Assembly (NCBI GenBank): GCA_902776985.1
Contig: CACYSD010000006.1
Location: 1 to 64,000 of the forward strand
Direction of reading: 5' to 3'
DNA from: UBA3839 sp902776985
GTDB lineage: Bacteria > Bacteroidota > Bacteroidia > Bacteroidales > Bacteroidaceae
DNA: 64,000 nucleotides
The position numbers were made by a program, and so were the translations under genes. The notes beneath the pieces were generated by a model that searched no databases, was not told the DNA's origin, and saw nothing but the letters and a program-made list of their open reading frames with translations. Shown here piece after piece: positions 26,154 to 34,996 of this stretch (the first letter of the stretch is position 1; each line of letters starts with the position of its first letter).

Positions 26154-26654
26154 TTAAGCGTCCGAATCGGAACTGCTTGAATCATCGGCGTCTTCATTGT
26201 CATCACTGCTTCGGGCAGATTGATACGATTCCAATGTTCGCATCATAGTCTCATCACACTCACCAGGTTCGTGAATCAACCTCAATGGCAATGCCAACGC
26301 TATGAACTCATAAATAGGCTGTGACATATCCACCATGCCTTCATCTTCAGGCACAATCAGTACGTCACCATCGTCGCCATATTCTTCACCTAACTTAACA
26401 ACCAGCTTGTCTGTAGTATCTATCCGCAATTCTACGTCGGACAAGCAGCGATCGCAAGGAGCGAAGACAGTTCCACAAGAGTGAATCTGAAATTCAAATT
26501 CCATGCTCGTAGCTCTAAGGCAACGACATTCTGTAGTCAATGTTCCTCGATGTATCAGTCCGTCAATTTCCTGAAAGAAACTGTCTGTAAGACTATACTG
26601 AAAGGTCTTTCCTTGCAGATTGGCGTCGAACAAATCAATTTGAAAATCTTTCAT
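26154..26654 (-). CDS. yceD: YceD/DUF177 family protein (23S rRNA accumulation)
   Basis: The product of 166 residues shows the DUF177 layout: an N-terminal strand region, cysteine pairs ECRCLRA and CDRC, then the LxLPLRLIHEPGECDE segment (here VALALPLRLIHEPGECDE-like, about residues 125-142) and an acidic Ser/Asp tail. YceD proteins are needed for normal 23S rRNA levels in other bacteria, and the gene nearly always precedes rpmF, as here. It is the first gene of this run, with a strong promoter 57 bases upstream. Confidence 0.88.
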   Translation of the reverse strand: MKDFQIDLFDANLQGKTFQYSLTDSFFQEIDGLIHRGTLTTECRCLRATSMEFEFQIHSCGTVFAPCDRCLSDVELRIDTTDKLVVKLGEEYGDDGDVLIVPEDEGMVDMSQPIYEFIALALPLRLIHEPGECDETMMRTLESYQSARSSDDNEDADDSSSSDSDA

Positions 26655-26710
26655 TTCACGTATTCTTGTTTATTGCTACCCAAATCACGTCTGAGCACAA
26701 TTTAGGCTTG

Positions 26711-26741
26711 CAAAGGTACGAAGAATTGGTAATATGGCAAA
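26711..26741 (-). promoter_or_regulatory. Promoter of the yceD-rpmF-fabH-era-der run
   Basis: On the minus strand TTTG (26738-26741), a 19-base spacer and TACCTTTG (26711-26718) match the Bacteroidota consensus fully. The yceD start is 57 bases downstream. The box lies between the addB-like stop and yceD, so the two minus-strand runs are separate units. Confidence 0.75.
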
Positions 26742-26772
26742 AAAAATCTGTATTTTTTTATTGAAATCGTAG

Positions 26773-29700
26773 TTACTTGTTGCAGATTGCTGTAAACGGG
26801 CACCATTGGCAATGATGATTTGATGAAGGCGGTGCAAAAGGAGTGTTTTTGTCAAAAATATCGGAAATGCATGAAATGAGGCGCTCGTGATATTCTTCCT
26901 TTACCTGTTCCGCAAAATCGTCTACAGGATATTCCTCTTTCCCATCCTTAAGATGAACCATGAGAGTGGACAGCGGCAATGAAGCCTTTTCCTCCTGAGA
27001 TGCAGCAGACTTAGCAACAGCGTTGAGGTCACTTCGAACCAGTTTCACATATTGAAGTGCTGGTGCCAGAGGCTTCACTTCAGGATGAACATCAGTATAA
27101 ATATCCGCATAGCAAAATGTCTGGAAGATATGTCCCGAACGGTTAGACTTTGCAGAATCAAAGAGTTCCTCCACTGTGTTGGCTGTCTTGCGACTGGCAC
27201 TGGTCTTATAGTCCACGATACGTTTGACGCGTCTTCCGTTTATGGTTATGCAGTCGATGCGGTCGATAGTTCCTCCAAGAACGATTGTCCGTCCTCCAGA
27301 GCCTGGCACCACAAGTTTCGTTCCGACCTTCTCCTCCACGTCGATGACAGAAAGAGGACAGAGAGCCGCGTCATGACGAAGCTGATCACAGACATAAGTT
27401 ATCACCACCTCACGGTTAAGCAGCTGTTCACCATTGTATTGAGGAACAGTTTCTGATGCTGAATCATTCTTGAAGAACAGTTTGTTGAAAGCCTGATCCA
27501 CAAGCTTCGATACAAATTGTTTGTCTTTGGCAAGAGAGACAAGAGTACTGGCTTGTATCTCCGTGTTCAGGCCTATGGCAGATTTATAAATCTGTTCCAT
27601 CACATAGTGGAAGATATTACCAAAGACATCGTTACCCACTTCCTCAGTCACATCCTCCTCGGGGAAGAAGCCTGCAGCGTATTTGAAATAGAACTGAAGC
27701 TGACAATTGAGATAAGTATTGATAGCACTCGGAGAGAGAGGTTTCTCACCGAATCGCATGAAGAGTCGGCGGATAGTTTCATCGGTCTTGTTAATCGCAA
27801 CTGGAGCGATAGAGCGAGGAGAATAGGTTGCATGAACCGTAGTCTGACGAATGTTTCGCAGTTTCGGATTAACAAGCATCTGCATGAGGTAGCGGGACAT
27901 TTCCGTACCCGTTGACGAAGCCCCCGGCAAAGTATAAAGGACATGTATGTTTTCAGCTCTCTGCAACAAACGATAGAAATAATATGCATACATACTGCCC
28001 TTATGCTCAAGAGTAGTCATGCCGAAAGCTTCACGCAGATTATAAGGAATGAATGACGAAGACTGTGGATTCTTAGGAAGGTTCCCTTCGTTTGCCGAAA
28101 GGATTATCAGATTGCGGAAATCGATATTGCGGGTTTCGAGTATTCCCATAATCTGCATACCCACAGCCGGTTCACCATGGAAAGGAATGGATGTACCCTG
28201 GATAATCTGTTGCATCATGCGCTGGAGTGTAGGAATCTGGATGTCGAGCAGACCCTCCTCACAGATACGGCAAAGCCGGTTGATAACAGCATACACTCTG
28301 AATACGGACTCGTGAATCAGTTGTAATTCCTCGTTTTCGTTCGACTCATCATTATCTGAAGCCGTCACTGGCGTAAACGCCTTCCCTACCATCTCGATTA
28401 TGTTGGAAAGATATGCCAGCAGATCAGCCGTTGAAGAGTTCCGTGTAAAAATAGCTGCCATCTGATTATTAGTATGCAGCGTTTTATCGCTTGGGAAGAG
28501 TTGGTGTTTCTTCTTTATAAGGTCAATCACACGAAGACTTTCATCATCTGTTATCAGTGCTGCATAAGGATGTTTCAGCACGTTGCAAACATAAGTGTAA
28601 CGCCATGAAGACGATGATGCAGAACCTTTGGTCTGAAGCAGAACAAGCTGAGTTAAGAAATTAGCTATAGGCGTGTGTGCCAACGGATAACCCATTGTGA
28701 TGTTCACCATCTGTCCCTCGGGGAGAGAGTGCAGCATTGGTGCCAGCATCGCCTCGTTGCACATAACCACAGCAGTGCGGTTGTCAGTCTTTTCAGGAGC
28801 TTTCCACTGCATGAGAATATCATGTGCCACACGAGTCTGCATAATTTCCTGCGGAACAGAGATGAAAGTGATGTTTTTCGGTTCGAGGAAATTGCTATAT
28901 ACCAGTGGTTCAGCCAGTTCGTTGCCAAACAGCAGGATATTCTCTTCTATGAAATGGAACGCATCATCCGTCTTGTAGAAATCATCGTAGTCCCAATAGA
29001 ATAATGCATTTGCATTCTGCTTCAGGTACTTGAAGAAAAGTTGCTCCGACTTACTCAACACATTGAAGCCTATCATCACAAATGTGCGTGAGGAGAGGTT
29101 ATCAACAAACCGCTGAATAAAATCACTAGCCGTCTGTTCAAGCACATCATCCCCGAACAGTTCCTCTGCTGGTAGCGAGGTCTGAGAGCTGTATGCCAGC
29201 AAACGGTTTACAACATTACGTTTCAGCATCGATTCATAGGCGATTCGATTTGAAGCTAGAGAACTCCTGAATGCCTCATAAGTAGGCAGCAGAAGTTTCC
29301 AGACATTAAAGAAACGGCGTTGTAGTTCTGTAGGTTGAGTGAAATCCGGGAAGAAATGTTTTATGGCATCAATCTGTTCCTGTGTAAGATAATCCAGCGA
29401 AGTGAGATCGTTGAGGTCAGATATATTCTCAAACAGTTTACGTGCATCAACAAGATTGTTATCTATATCCTGATAATCAGCCAGCAGCACCTGTCCCCAA
29501 CTATAGAACTGATCAAGAGTCTCTATGCTGTCGTGTGAGTTGTCGCCATAAACAGCCTGTGCCAACTGGTTGGACGAAAGAGTGTAAGACTTATAGAGCA
29601 TACAGATAAGCTGTATGGGATCGGCAACCGTCAGCGGAGAGAGTTGCTGGAAGAGGTCGCTGATAGTAAGATATTGCGGTGCCCAAGTCGGTTGGTTGGT

Positions 29701-29832
29701 TATTTCAAACAGATACTGATTGAAGAACAAGCCAGCTCGCTTGTTTGGGAAGAGAATAGTCACGTTACGCAACTGTTCGCCAAACTTCGCATATAAATCT
29801 TTTGCAACTATTTTCAGGAATGGTGTTGTCAT
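26773..29832 (-). CDS. AddB-like PD-(D/E)XK exonuclease/inactive helicase subunit
   Basis: This protein of 1019 residues is organised like AddB. It has a helicase-like N-terminal two thirds with a degenerate P-loop (FPNKRAGLF, about 29-37) and a C-terminal RecB-type nuclease domain. The nuclease domain has GNIFHYVMEQ, DRIDCI and VDYKTS (catalytic Asp and Lys). Four cysteines around the nuclease (one in YLNCQLQFYFKY, three in CQWCPFTAIC) match the Fe-S cluster ligands of AddB. With the adjacent AddA-like helicase it should process double-strand breaks for RecA loading. It starts 20 bases after the addA-like stop, the reverse of the usual addB-addA order. Confidence 0.85.
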   Translation of the reverse strand: MTTPFLKIVAKDLYAKFGEQLRNVTILFPNKRAGLFFNQYLFEITNQPTWAPQYLTISDLFQQLSPLTVADPIQLICMLYKSYTLSSNQLAQAVYGDNSHDSIETLDQFYSWGQVLLADYQDIDNNLVDARKLFENISDLNDLTSLDYLTQEQIDAIKHFFPDFTQPTELQRRFFNVWKLLLPTYEAFRSSLASNRIAYESMLKRNVVNRLLAYSSQTSLPAEELFGDDVLEQTASDFIQRFVDNLSSRTFVMIGFNVLSKSEQLFFKYLKQNANALFYWDYDDFYKTDDAFHFIEENILLFGNELAEPLVYSNFLEPKNITFISVPQEIMQTRVAHDILMQWKAPEKTDNRTAVVMCNEAMLAPMLHSLPEGQMVNITMGYPLAHTPIANFLTQLVLLQTKGSASSSSWRYTYVCNVLKHPYAALITDDESLRVIDLIKKKHQLFPSDKTLHTNNQMAAIFTRNSSTADLLAYLSNIIEMVGKAFTPVTASDNDESNENEELQLIHESVFRVYAVINRLCRICEEGLLDIQIPTLQRMMQQIIQGTSIPFHGEPAVGMQIMGILETRNIDFRNLIILSANEGNLPKNPQSSSFIPYNLREAFGMTTLEHKGSMYAYYFYRLLQRAENIHVLYTLPGASSTGTEMSRYLMQMLVNPKLRNIRQTTVHATYSPRSIAPVAINKTDETIRRLFMRFGEKPLSPSAINTYLNCQLQFYFKYAAGFFPEEDVTEEVGNDVFGNIFHYVMEQIYKSAIGLNTEIQASTLVSLAKDKQFVSKLVDQAFNKLFFKNDSASETVPQYNGEQLLNREVVITYVCDQLRHDAALCPLSVIDVEEKVGTKLVVPGSGGRTIVLGGTIDRIDCITINGRRVKRIVDYKTSASRKTANTVEELFDSAKSNRSGHIFQTFCYADIYTDVHPEVKPLAPALQYVKLVRSDLNAVAKSAASQEEKASLPLSTLMVHLKDGKEEYPVDDFAEQVKEEYHERLISCISDIFDKNTPFAPPSSNHHCQWCPFTAICNK

Positions 29833-29852
29833 ATATTGGGATTATCTTGAGG

Positions 29853-32800
29853 TTACACTTTTACTATATCACCACGGCGAAGATACCACACAAAGCCCTT
29901 GACATCGGGATAGCCCATAGCGGAAAGCAGATTCATGTAACTCTTTACCTGATTGCGATGTCCGTCATCCTGACGTCCCGTCTTAAAATCTATGACGATG
30001 GTCTGCTTGCCGTCAGTTATTACCCGATCGGGGCGTTGCTGATGCACTATACCATCCTTGTCGCGACTAACAATATTACATTCATTGATTACTGTCCAAC
30101 AAGGCAGAAACCACTCCCGTGCCTGCGTGTTGGTTAGCGACTTCTCAAGCAACCGTGTGACCTCATTCATGTAAGCCTTATCTGTGAAATAACCCTCTGA
30201 ATCCATCTGCTTCAAGGCTGAGGGGACGTCATCAAGAGTATTTATCCTTGACAGCAGGAGGTGGAACATCACACCCTCGTCAATATATCGCTGGCGGTTG
30301 GATGCGTCGTCACTATCGTCGAGATGATGCAGGAACTGCATAGACTGGTTGGACTGTCGGAACTGAAGTTTCGCTGACTGAGTGGTAAACTCGATTTGTT
30401 CTGAAGAAGGAGTCTGAGTTAACACATTCGGATCTTTTTCTTTCTCAGAATCATCCTTCTTTGTAGGAACAACCTCACCGAATGAATACGACTTACACAA
30501 AGCTGCAGGATCTTCGGTCATCAAAGCAGGGATATTACTCTTGAGCAATGCAGAAACATTCTCCCCGTCGATATCGGATTTTGATGCCTCTGAAGATATG
30601 ATTATGAGATTGTTCTTAGCACGGGTGAATGCCACATATATAAGATTAAGGTTGTCGACATAGAGTTTGAGTTTCTCCTCAGCATATTCCTTCGAATAAT
30701 ACGAATCCTTGCAATAGCCGTGTGCTGTTATCGGCAGAATAGGCATATCTGAAAATGGTTCCACGGATGGTTTGCACCAGATGAGAGGTTTATGCGTACC
30801 GACAAACTGCCATTCGCAATATGGAACAATCACGCTATGGAACTCAAGCCCCTTCGACTTATGAATACTCATTATGCGAATACCTTCTATCTCACCGACA
30901 GGTATAGTCACCGAGCAAAGCACTTCCTCCCAGTACTTTAGGAAAGTATCTATATTCGATGTCTGCTCGCTAACAAAACTGAGGAGTTGGTCAAGGAATG
31001 TGAAAATATAGGCATCTTGATTCTCCATACGATTCATGCCAAACATATCGTAGAGATGTTCCACCAGTTCGTAGAGAGGCGTAATGGTCAGACGTTCGAT
31101 GTTGTCGGTAAAGGACTTTGGCAGCAGTTGGTCAAGTTGACGGTCGTCCATCATAAATACCGAACCGGCATCGCCATCACAGCCGTTTATCAGCACTGCG
31201 TACTTGTATGCAACGAGAACTTTAAGATAGCGTTCTGCAGGATTGGAGATATAGCGAAGAATGTCTATGATGAAATTTATCAGTTGCGAGCTGTCCAGCC
31301 GGAAAGCCTCATCACTGACGATATTCACTTGCGGCATCTGTTGGGCAAAGGCTGTCTGAATATCAGCTATTACCCTATTATAGCGAACCAATATACAAAT
31401 GTCGTTCTGATTCACACCTTGGTCAATGAGCATACGCACATTATCCACGATGAGGTTCAGTTTCACTGTTGCCACATCCACATCCTCATCTTTATTCTTC
31501 TCAACGAACTCAACTCTCACATACCCTTTACCTTCTTTCTTCGGAAGGATTTCCTGCTCCACATCTTTATAGGCATCGGCAATGATATCAGTGGTGAGAT
31601 TAGTGGTATTATTATAGGTGTCCTGCAAAGAATTAGCTGCAGCCGTAAAGAAAGAGTTGTTGAAACTGATTACATTCCCACTACTGCGAAAATTCTTCTT
31701 CATCGGCTGGACGTCAGCCATAGAGCCAAACACAGGATTCTGCTCAATATCCTTGAGTATGCTCCAGTCACTGTTGCGCCAGCGGTAAATACTTTGTTTG
31801 ACGTCACCAACTATAAGACACTGACTGGCCGTAGCCATGCTGTTGAGGAGCAAAGGAATAAAGTTCTTCCATTGCAACGAAGAAGTATCCTGAAACTCGT
31901 CAATCATAATATGCTTGAACCTCACACCAGCCTTTTCGTATATAAACGGAACATCCTGTCCCTGAATTATGCTGTTGAGCAAGTATGCTGTATCGGCAAG
32001 AAGAAAGCGGTTTTCCTCAGAATTGATTGCACGTACTTTGGCATCCAGTGCAAAGATAAGCAGCAGCTGATTGATGTGGGTTAGTGTTGCATCAACGGTA
32101 TTAAGCAGTTTGCGCAATTGGAATATATCCTTCAGAACAGGCAGAAGATGCTCTTTCACTACAGACTCCGTATTTTTTGGACTTTGCTTTGAGAGCCATG
32201 CAGATGGAGCTTCAAGAAACGAACGGACAGACTTTGACAGATTTGGCAATTCACCCTTGGAGTTACGTTCGCCTTTGGATGTTTTCTCCATAAAGCCCCA
32301 TATTCCGGTGTTTCCCCCACCCCCTCGGAAATGGGCTGCCTCCAAACCATTGTCTTCACAATGCTTCAAGAATTTTATTCCGTCGGATTTGAGTTGCTGC
32401 ATGACATCATTTTTCAGCCCGTATATCGAACGTTTGAAACGTTCTATTTCCTTAGTCTGGAATTTGCTTAATGAGCTATCGGCGGAATTCTCAGCTTGAG
32501 TCTGTTCCCCGTGCAGGGATTCTGAATTACATAGTTCGAGGTAAGTTTCGTTGAAGAGATTCTTTCCAAAATCCTCCAACTCCTGTTCTATCATCCAATT
32601 CTTGCTATCGTTGATTTTATCTTCAACTATACCCAGAACAGACTGCAACAAAGCCTTATCAGTTACCAAATCATCGAGAAGGCTCTTGACTGCATCAGCA
32701 AGAACTTTGTCATTCTTAATCTCAAGCCTGATGTTATTGGAGAGATGCAATTCATGAGCAAGCTGACGAATGATAGACTGGAAGAAAGCGTCAATCGTCT

Positions 32801-33137
32801 CTATACGGAAGCGGCTGTAGTCATTCATCATTGCCGCCAAAGTTTCCGATGCACGTTGACGAATCTCAGCATCACTCAGTTTCAGCGCTTTTATCTGAGC
32901 ATCGTCGGCAATTGCATGAAAATAGTCTTCCGAATTACTTAATCCATTGGCTATTCCATAAAGCTGGCTGAGGATACGAAGTTTCATTTCCGCTGTAGCT
33001 TTGTTGGTAAAAGTCACAGCAAGTATATTGCTATAGCACAAAGGATTAGCAATCAAGAGCTTGATATACTCCACTGCCAGGCGGAAAGTCTTTCCGCTTC
33101 CTGCAGATGCTTTATATATTTTTAGATATTTGGACAT
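29853..33137 (-). CDS. AddA-like UvrD-family helicase-nuclease
   Basis: I place the start at 33137 (MSKYLKIYKASAGSGKT), giving 1094 residues; an extension 15 codons longer would run through repeat DNA. Motifs of a superfamily-1A helicase are present: Walker A ASAGSGKT (10-17), DEFQDTS (motif II), GDVKQSIYRWR (motif III), IHKSKGLEF (motif V) and VAFTRAK (motif VI). The C-terminus has a PD-(D/E)XK nuclease motif IDFKTG with a downstream NQVKSYMNLL helix. This is the catalytic motor of an AddAB-type break-repair complex. It follows an rluA-like gene after 51 bases that include a hairpin repeat. Confidence 0.88.
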   Translation of the reverse strand: MSKYLKIYKASAGSGKTFRLAVEYIKLLIANPLCYSNILAVTFTNKATAEMKLRILSQLYGIANGLSNSEDYFHAIADDAQIKALKLSDAEIRQRASETLAAMMNDYSRFRIETIDAFFQSIIRQLAHELHLSNNIRLEIKNDKVLADAVKSLLDDLVTDKALLQSVLGIVEDKINDSKNWMIEQELEDFGKNLFNETYLELCNSESLHGEQTQAENSADSSLSKFQTKEIERFKRSIYGLKNDVMQQLKSDGIKFLKHCEDNGLEAAHFRGGGGNTGIWGFMEKTSKGERNSKGELPNLSKSVRSFLEAPSAWLSKQSPKNTESVVKEHLLPVLKDIFQLRKLLNTVDATLTHINQLLLIFALDAKVRAINSEENRFLLADTAYLLNSIIQGQDVPFIYEKAGVRFKHIMIDEFQDTSSLQWKNFIPLLLNSMATASQCLIVGDVKQSIYRWRNSDWSILKDIEQNPVFGSMADVQPMKKNFRSSGNVISFNNSFFTAAANSLQDTYNNTTNLTTDIIADAYKDVEQEILPKKEGKGYVRVEFVEKNKDEDVDVATVKLNLIVDNVRMLIDQGVNQNDICILVRYNRVIADIQTAFAQQMPQVNIVSDEAFRLDSSQLINFIIDILRYISNPAERYLKVLVAYKYAVLINGCDGDAGSVFMMDDRQLDQLLPKSFTDNIERLTITPLYELVEHLYDMFGMNRMENQDAYIFTFLDQLLSFVSEQTSNIDTFLKYWEEVLCSVTIPVGEIEGIRIMSIHKSKGLEFHSVIVPYCEWQFVGTHKPLIWCKPSVEPFSDMPILPITAHGYCKDSYYSKEYAEEKLKLYVDNLNLIYVAFTRAKNNLIIISSEASKSDIDGENVSALLKSNIPALMTEDPAALCKSYSFGEVVPTKKDDSEKEKDPNVLTQTPSSEQIEFTTQSAKLQFRQSNQSMQFLHHLDDSDDASNRQRYIDEGVMFHLLLSRINTLDDVPSALKQMDSEGYFTDKAYMNEVTRLLEKSLTNTQAREWFLPCWTVINECNIVSRDKDGIVHQQRPDRVITDGKQTIVIDFKTGRQDDGHRNQVKSYMNLLSAMGYPDVKGFVWYLRRGDIVKV

Positions 33138-33179
33138 GGAAAGTGAAGAGTGAAGAATTTCTGCGGGAGAACCGCATAA
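33138..33179. repeat. Simple repeat plus TTCTGCGG hairpin, copy 2
   Basis: GAAAGTGAAGAGTGAAGAA directly abuts the addA-like start codon and is followed by TTCTGCGG-GAGAA-CCGCATAA (33159-33179), an 8-bp stem with one mismatch. This is the same arrangement as before era. Confidence 0.75.
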
Positions 33180-33188
33180 CACGGAATG

Positions 33189-34712
33189 CTAAATGGGAGC
33201 CGAAGAACACGGATTGAAGGGCGGTGGGCAGGTGATTGTGAGTGGTTGCCCGGTAATGGGATGATTGAATTCGATTGAAGAGGCGTGAAGCATAAGGCGG
33301 GGGAAGATATTACATATCTCCTTATTGCCATACAGTTCATCACCACAGATGGGGCTATAAAGTCCTTCCTCGTGAGCGCTGTGCATACGCAACTGATGTG
33401 TACGTCCAGTTTCAGGATAGAAGGCCACGACAGGATGTTCTGCACCTGTACTGTCATTAATCCTGCCCACTACTTCATAACGGGTAACAGCCTGTTTGCC
33501 ACGAACTCTGTCAACCATCTGGCGCGGTGGGTCGTTGGAGTCTTTGGTCAGAGGCAAATCAATGACGCCTTCAGTAACAGCGAGAGGTTTTTCCAAAACA
33601 GCGATATATTGTTTGCGAACTTTATGCTGTGCAAAAGCCTTGTTCAGTCGGCTGAGCACTTTCACGTTCTTTGCAATTAAAAGGATTCCGGATGTTCCCT
33701 GATCAAGCCTATGCGCAGGAGTATAACACTCCTCCATATTGGTGTAGCGTCTCTGTAGCCAGTCAACCACACTCACATTGCTTTCCCTGCTCGGGACTGA
33801 GAGCAAGCCACTGGGTTTGTTGATGGCAAGCATATACTCATCCTCGTAGATAATCTCAATCTCTTTGAGAAGTTGGGCATTATACTGCTCATACTTGCTT
33901 TCTTCCACATCCAGCCCCTGAAGCATGAATTTCAGGATAGGACGACACTTCTTGCGGCAGGCAGGATAGAACTGTCCTTCGTGACGCACCTCTTCACGAG
34001 GAGAAGCACCAATCCAGAATTCCGCCATACAAAGAGGTTTGAGATGATGAGCAAAAGCATATTGCAACAGTTTCGGAGCACAGCACTCTCCGCTTCCTGA
34101 AGGAATATGGTGTTTCTTTGCGTTCTTCTCAAAGTTTTTCAGGTTCAGCATCGTAGTTCGGTAGAAATCAGGGAATATCTGCATCACACTTCTCTCCTCC
34201 CCTCTCGCATTCAAACAGATATACTGTTCAAAGAGCCAATCCTGCAGTTCTTCCGACTTTTGTTTACGCAGGCGCTTCAGCTGACATATATAGGAACGTT
34301 CACTCTCCGAGTAAGCCTGGGTAAATGTATCTGCATTACCATGAACTTCCAGATCTCTTATCTGTTCATTGATATGAGAAATCTCAGCCTGTTCAATCTG
34401 GAAGCGTCCCTGCGGCAACAGCAAATCATAGATTGGAGGAACAAAATAGTCGATGTCGTTGCGACCACAAAGAAAACCTGAATATGCGGCTACAAACTGA
34501 ATCTCCTCCCCTAATGGTGCATTAGGAACTTGCACGACGAGAACACCGAACATCTTACCCAACGCAGCATCCTTCTTCCAGTCGGGATGAGAGTCAACAG
34601 CCTGTTTCACCTGCTCCGCAGCAGCAATGCACAGAGGATGCGGTTCATATCCAAAAGGATTGGTGAACTTCTCCGGGACTGTATCCACAATTGCGTTAAG
34701 ACAGTGTAACAT
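33189..34712 (-). CDS. RluA-family pseudouridine synthase with long N-terminal extension
   Basis: The last 215 residues are a classic RluA/RluD catalytic domain: LAINKPSGLLSVPS (about 295-308), HRLDQGTSG with catalytic Asp337, and GRTHQLRMH. They convert uridine to pseudouridine in RNA. The first 280 residues are not a standard S4 domain. They contain a helical region with charged heptads (about 105-165), GECCAPKLLQYAF (208-220) and YPACRKKCRPIL (249-260), whose paired cysteines could bind a metal. Long forms like this are known in Bacteroidetes, but the extension's role is unclear. The target RNA is not predictable. Confidence 0.85.
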   Translation of the reverse strand: MLHCLNAIVDTVPEKFTNPFGYEPHPLCIAAAEQVKQAVDSHPDWKKDAALGKMFGVLVVQVPNAPLGEEIQFVAAYSGFLCGRNDIDYFVPPIYDLLLPQGRFQIEQAEISHINEQIRDLEVHGNADTFTQAYSESERSYICQLKRLRKQKSEELQDWLFEQYICLNARGEERSVMQIFPDFYRTTMLNLKNFEKNAKKHHIPSGSGECCAPKLLQYAFAHHLKPLCMAEFWIGASPREEVRHEGQFYPACRKKCRPILKFMLQGLDVEESKYEQYNAQLLKEIEIIYEDEYMLAINKPSGLLSVPSRESNVSVVDWLQRRYTNMEECYTPAHRLDQGTSGILLIAKNVKVLSRLNKAFAQHKVRKQYIAVLEKPLAVTEGVIDLPLTKDSNDPPRQMVDRVRGKQAVTRYEVVGRINDSTGAEHPVVAFYPETGRTHQLRMHSAHEEGLYSPICGDELYGNKEICNIFPRLMLHASSIEFNHPITGQPLTITCPPPFNPCSSAPI

Positions 34713-34735
34713 GGTGTTGATTCGTTCGATGTTAT

Positions 34736-34981
34736 TTATTGTTTATTCTTGTGAAGGATTCTGTAGACACTGATTATTACAGCAACCATCAGAATTACGG
34801 TGAAGATTATCTTGTACACAACAGGGTGTGAATAGTAGTAATTGTAGAGAAACGGCATTCCGAACCAGCGAAACAGCCATATCACTAAAAGAGTGAGGAC
34901 CCGTCCTGCCAATTCCAACAGAAAGAAATTGATAAGGAAGACTACAACCTCGTTTTTACTTCTCAACAAACCAACTGCCAT
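34736..34981 (-). CDS. Small two-helix membrane protein
   Basis: The 81-residue product has two hydrophobic segments (about 12-37 and 54-74) and a basic C-terminal end (RILHKNKQ). It lies 15 bases after the antiporter gene and 23 bases before the rluA-like gene, so it is in the same operon. I know of no function. It could be an accessory subunit of the antiporter, but nothing in the sequence shows that. Confidence 0.65.
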   Translation of the reverse strand: MAVGLLRSKNEVVVFLINFFLLELAGRVLTLLVIWLFRWFGMPFLYNYYYSHPVVYKIIFTVILMVAVIISVYRILHKNKQ

Positions 34982-34996
34982 GTATCTCTTAAAAAA

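Noticed and set aside
30987..32084. 365-codon + strand open frame opposite the addA-like gene
   Set aside because: It is antisense to conserved helicase motifs; the composition is not protein-like.
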